Part shown: piece after piece, positions 5,174 through 5,410 of the stretch | Position numbering within the stretch: position 1 is the stretch's first letter | Layout: each line of letters opens with the position of its first letter | Assembly (NCBI GenBank): GCA_009702955.1 | Contig: WLHA01000116.1 | Span: 1-5,410, forward strand | Length of the DNA: 5,410 nucleotides | Direction: 5' to 3' | Source of the DNA: Actinomycetota bacterium | Lineage (GTDB): Bacteria > Actinomycetota > Acidimicrobiia > IMCC26256 | Made by a program: the position numbers and the translations under genes | The notes under the pieces: model-generated | Database searches by the model: none | What the model was told of the DNA's origin: nothing | Seen by the model: the letters and a program-made list of their open reading frames with translations, nothing else

Positions 5174-5410
5174 ATATCAAGACGGTTGCGCATTTGGGGC
5201 GACACATCCCTGCACCACTGCGAACTGCGGTTGAGGAACGCGACCGTGTCTGCCAAGTACCGACGTGCAATATGACGCTTGGGCTAGAGATAGATCACAT
5301 CAAGCCCTTCTCAGAAGGAGGCCCAGCGAGTTTTGAGAACCTAGTGAGGCTCTGCAAACGTCATCACCACCAAAAAACGCATGACGGCTTCCGTCTCGAG
5401 CGAGTAGACG
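5170..5410 (+). pseudogene. HNH nuclease half of the same gene, out of frame and running off the window
   Basis: Eighty codons are open from 5170 to the window edge in the -1 frame relative to the DUF222 part. The translation begins VDIKTVAHLGRHIPAPLR, a block that joins DUF222 to HNH in intact relatives. It continues with CQVPTC (first zinc Cys pair), LEIDHIKPFSEGG (catalytic His of the DH motif), ENLVRLC (the N of HNH) and KRHHHQKTH (third part), then DGFRLERVD. All catalytic and metal residues of a Cys-rich HNH nuclease are present. The frame is closed upstream by TGA at 5137-5139 and has no ATG or GTG start before the conserved block, so it cannot easily be made alone. One missing base in a Gly codon (GGA read as GA near 5168) explains the break. 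The C-terminus is beyond the window. Confidence 0.9.

Noticed and set aside
5159..5175. Programmed -1 ribosomal frameshift joining DUF222 and HNH
   Set aside because: No X-XXY-YYZ slippery heptamer is present; slipping GAG to GGA would mispair. A one-base deletion or sequence error explains the data better.

Overview
The window looks like a piece of an actinobacterial (Actinomycetota) chromosome. The evidence is a DUF222/13E12-type HNH endonuclease gene, a Gram-positive/mycobacterial-type LexA box (CGAAC-N4-GTTCG), moderately high GC, and an rpe/riboflavin gene neighbourhood like that of mycobacteria (fmu-rpe-ribG). The NPWVG motif in RibD hints at Acidimicrobiia, but I cannot prove the class from this sequence alone.

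From left to right: the minus strand carries the first 123 codons of ribD (riboflavin deaminase/reductase), cut by the window edge. Ahead of it is a well-formed FMN riboswitch (minus, about 626-478) and a leader of about 108 nt that can form two mutually exclusive hairpins. Upstream of that, also on the minus strand, is a 645-residue secreted protein (824-2761). It has a signal peptide, a seven-blade RCC1-type propeller, two nearly identical 84-residue Ig-like repeats and a Calx-beta-like C-terminus. Next come a MogA/MoaB-family molybdenum cofactor gene (2989-3471) and rpe (3475-4131), with 3 nt between them, so they form a tight two-gene operon read rpe then mog.

Divergent from rpe, on the plus strand, is an SOS-type endonuclease gene. 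A consensus TATAAT box at 4258-4263 runs into an 18-bp perfect palindrome matching the LexA operator. The ATG at 4271 lies inside the operator, so the mRNA is probably leaderless. The DUF222 half reads to a TAG at 5171-5173. The HNH half continues in the -1 frame from 5170 to the window end. One base is missing from what should be a conserved glycine codon, so the gene is frameshifted by mutation or by sequence error.

Functionally, ribD is under FMN feedback control, rpe (pentose phosphate pathway/Calvin cycle) and mog (Moco) are housekeeping genes, and the RCC1/Ig/Calx-beta gene looks like an accessory insertion between rpe-mog and the riboflavin genes. No CRISPR array, tRNA, rRNA or insertion sequence was seen. 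The points most worth a second look are the operator that contains the start codon of a leaderless nuclease gene, the single-base frameshift in that gene, and the secreted propeller/Ig/Calx-beta protein with its recent internal duplication.
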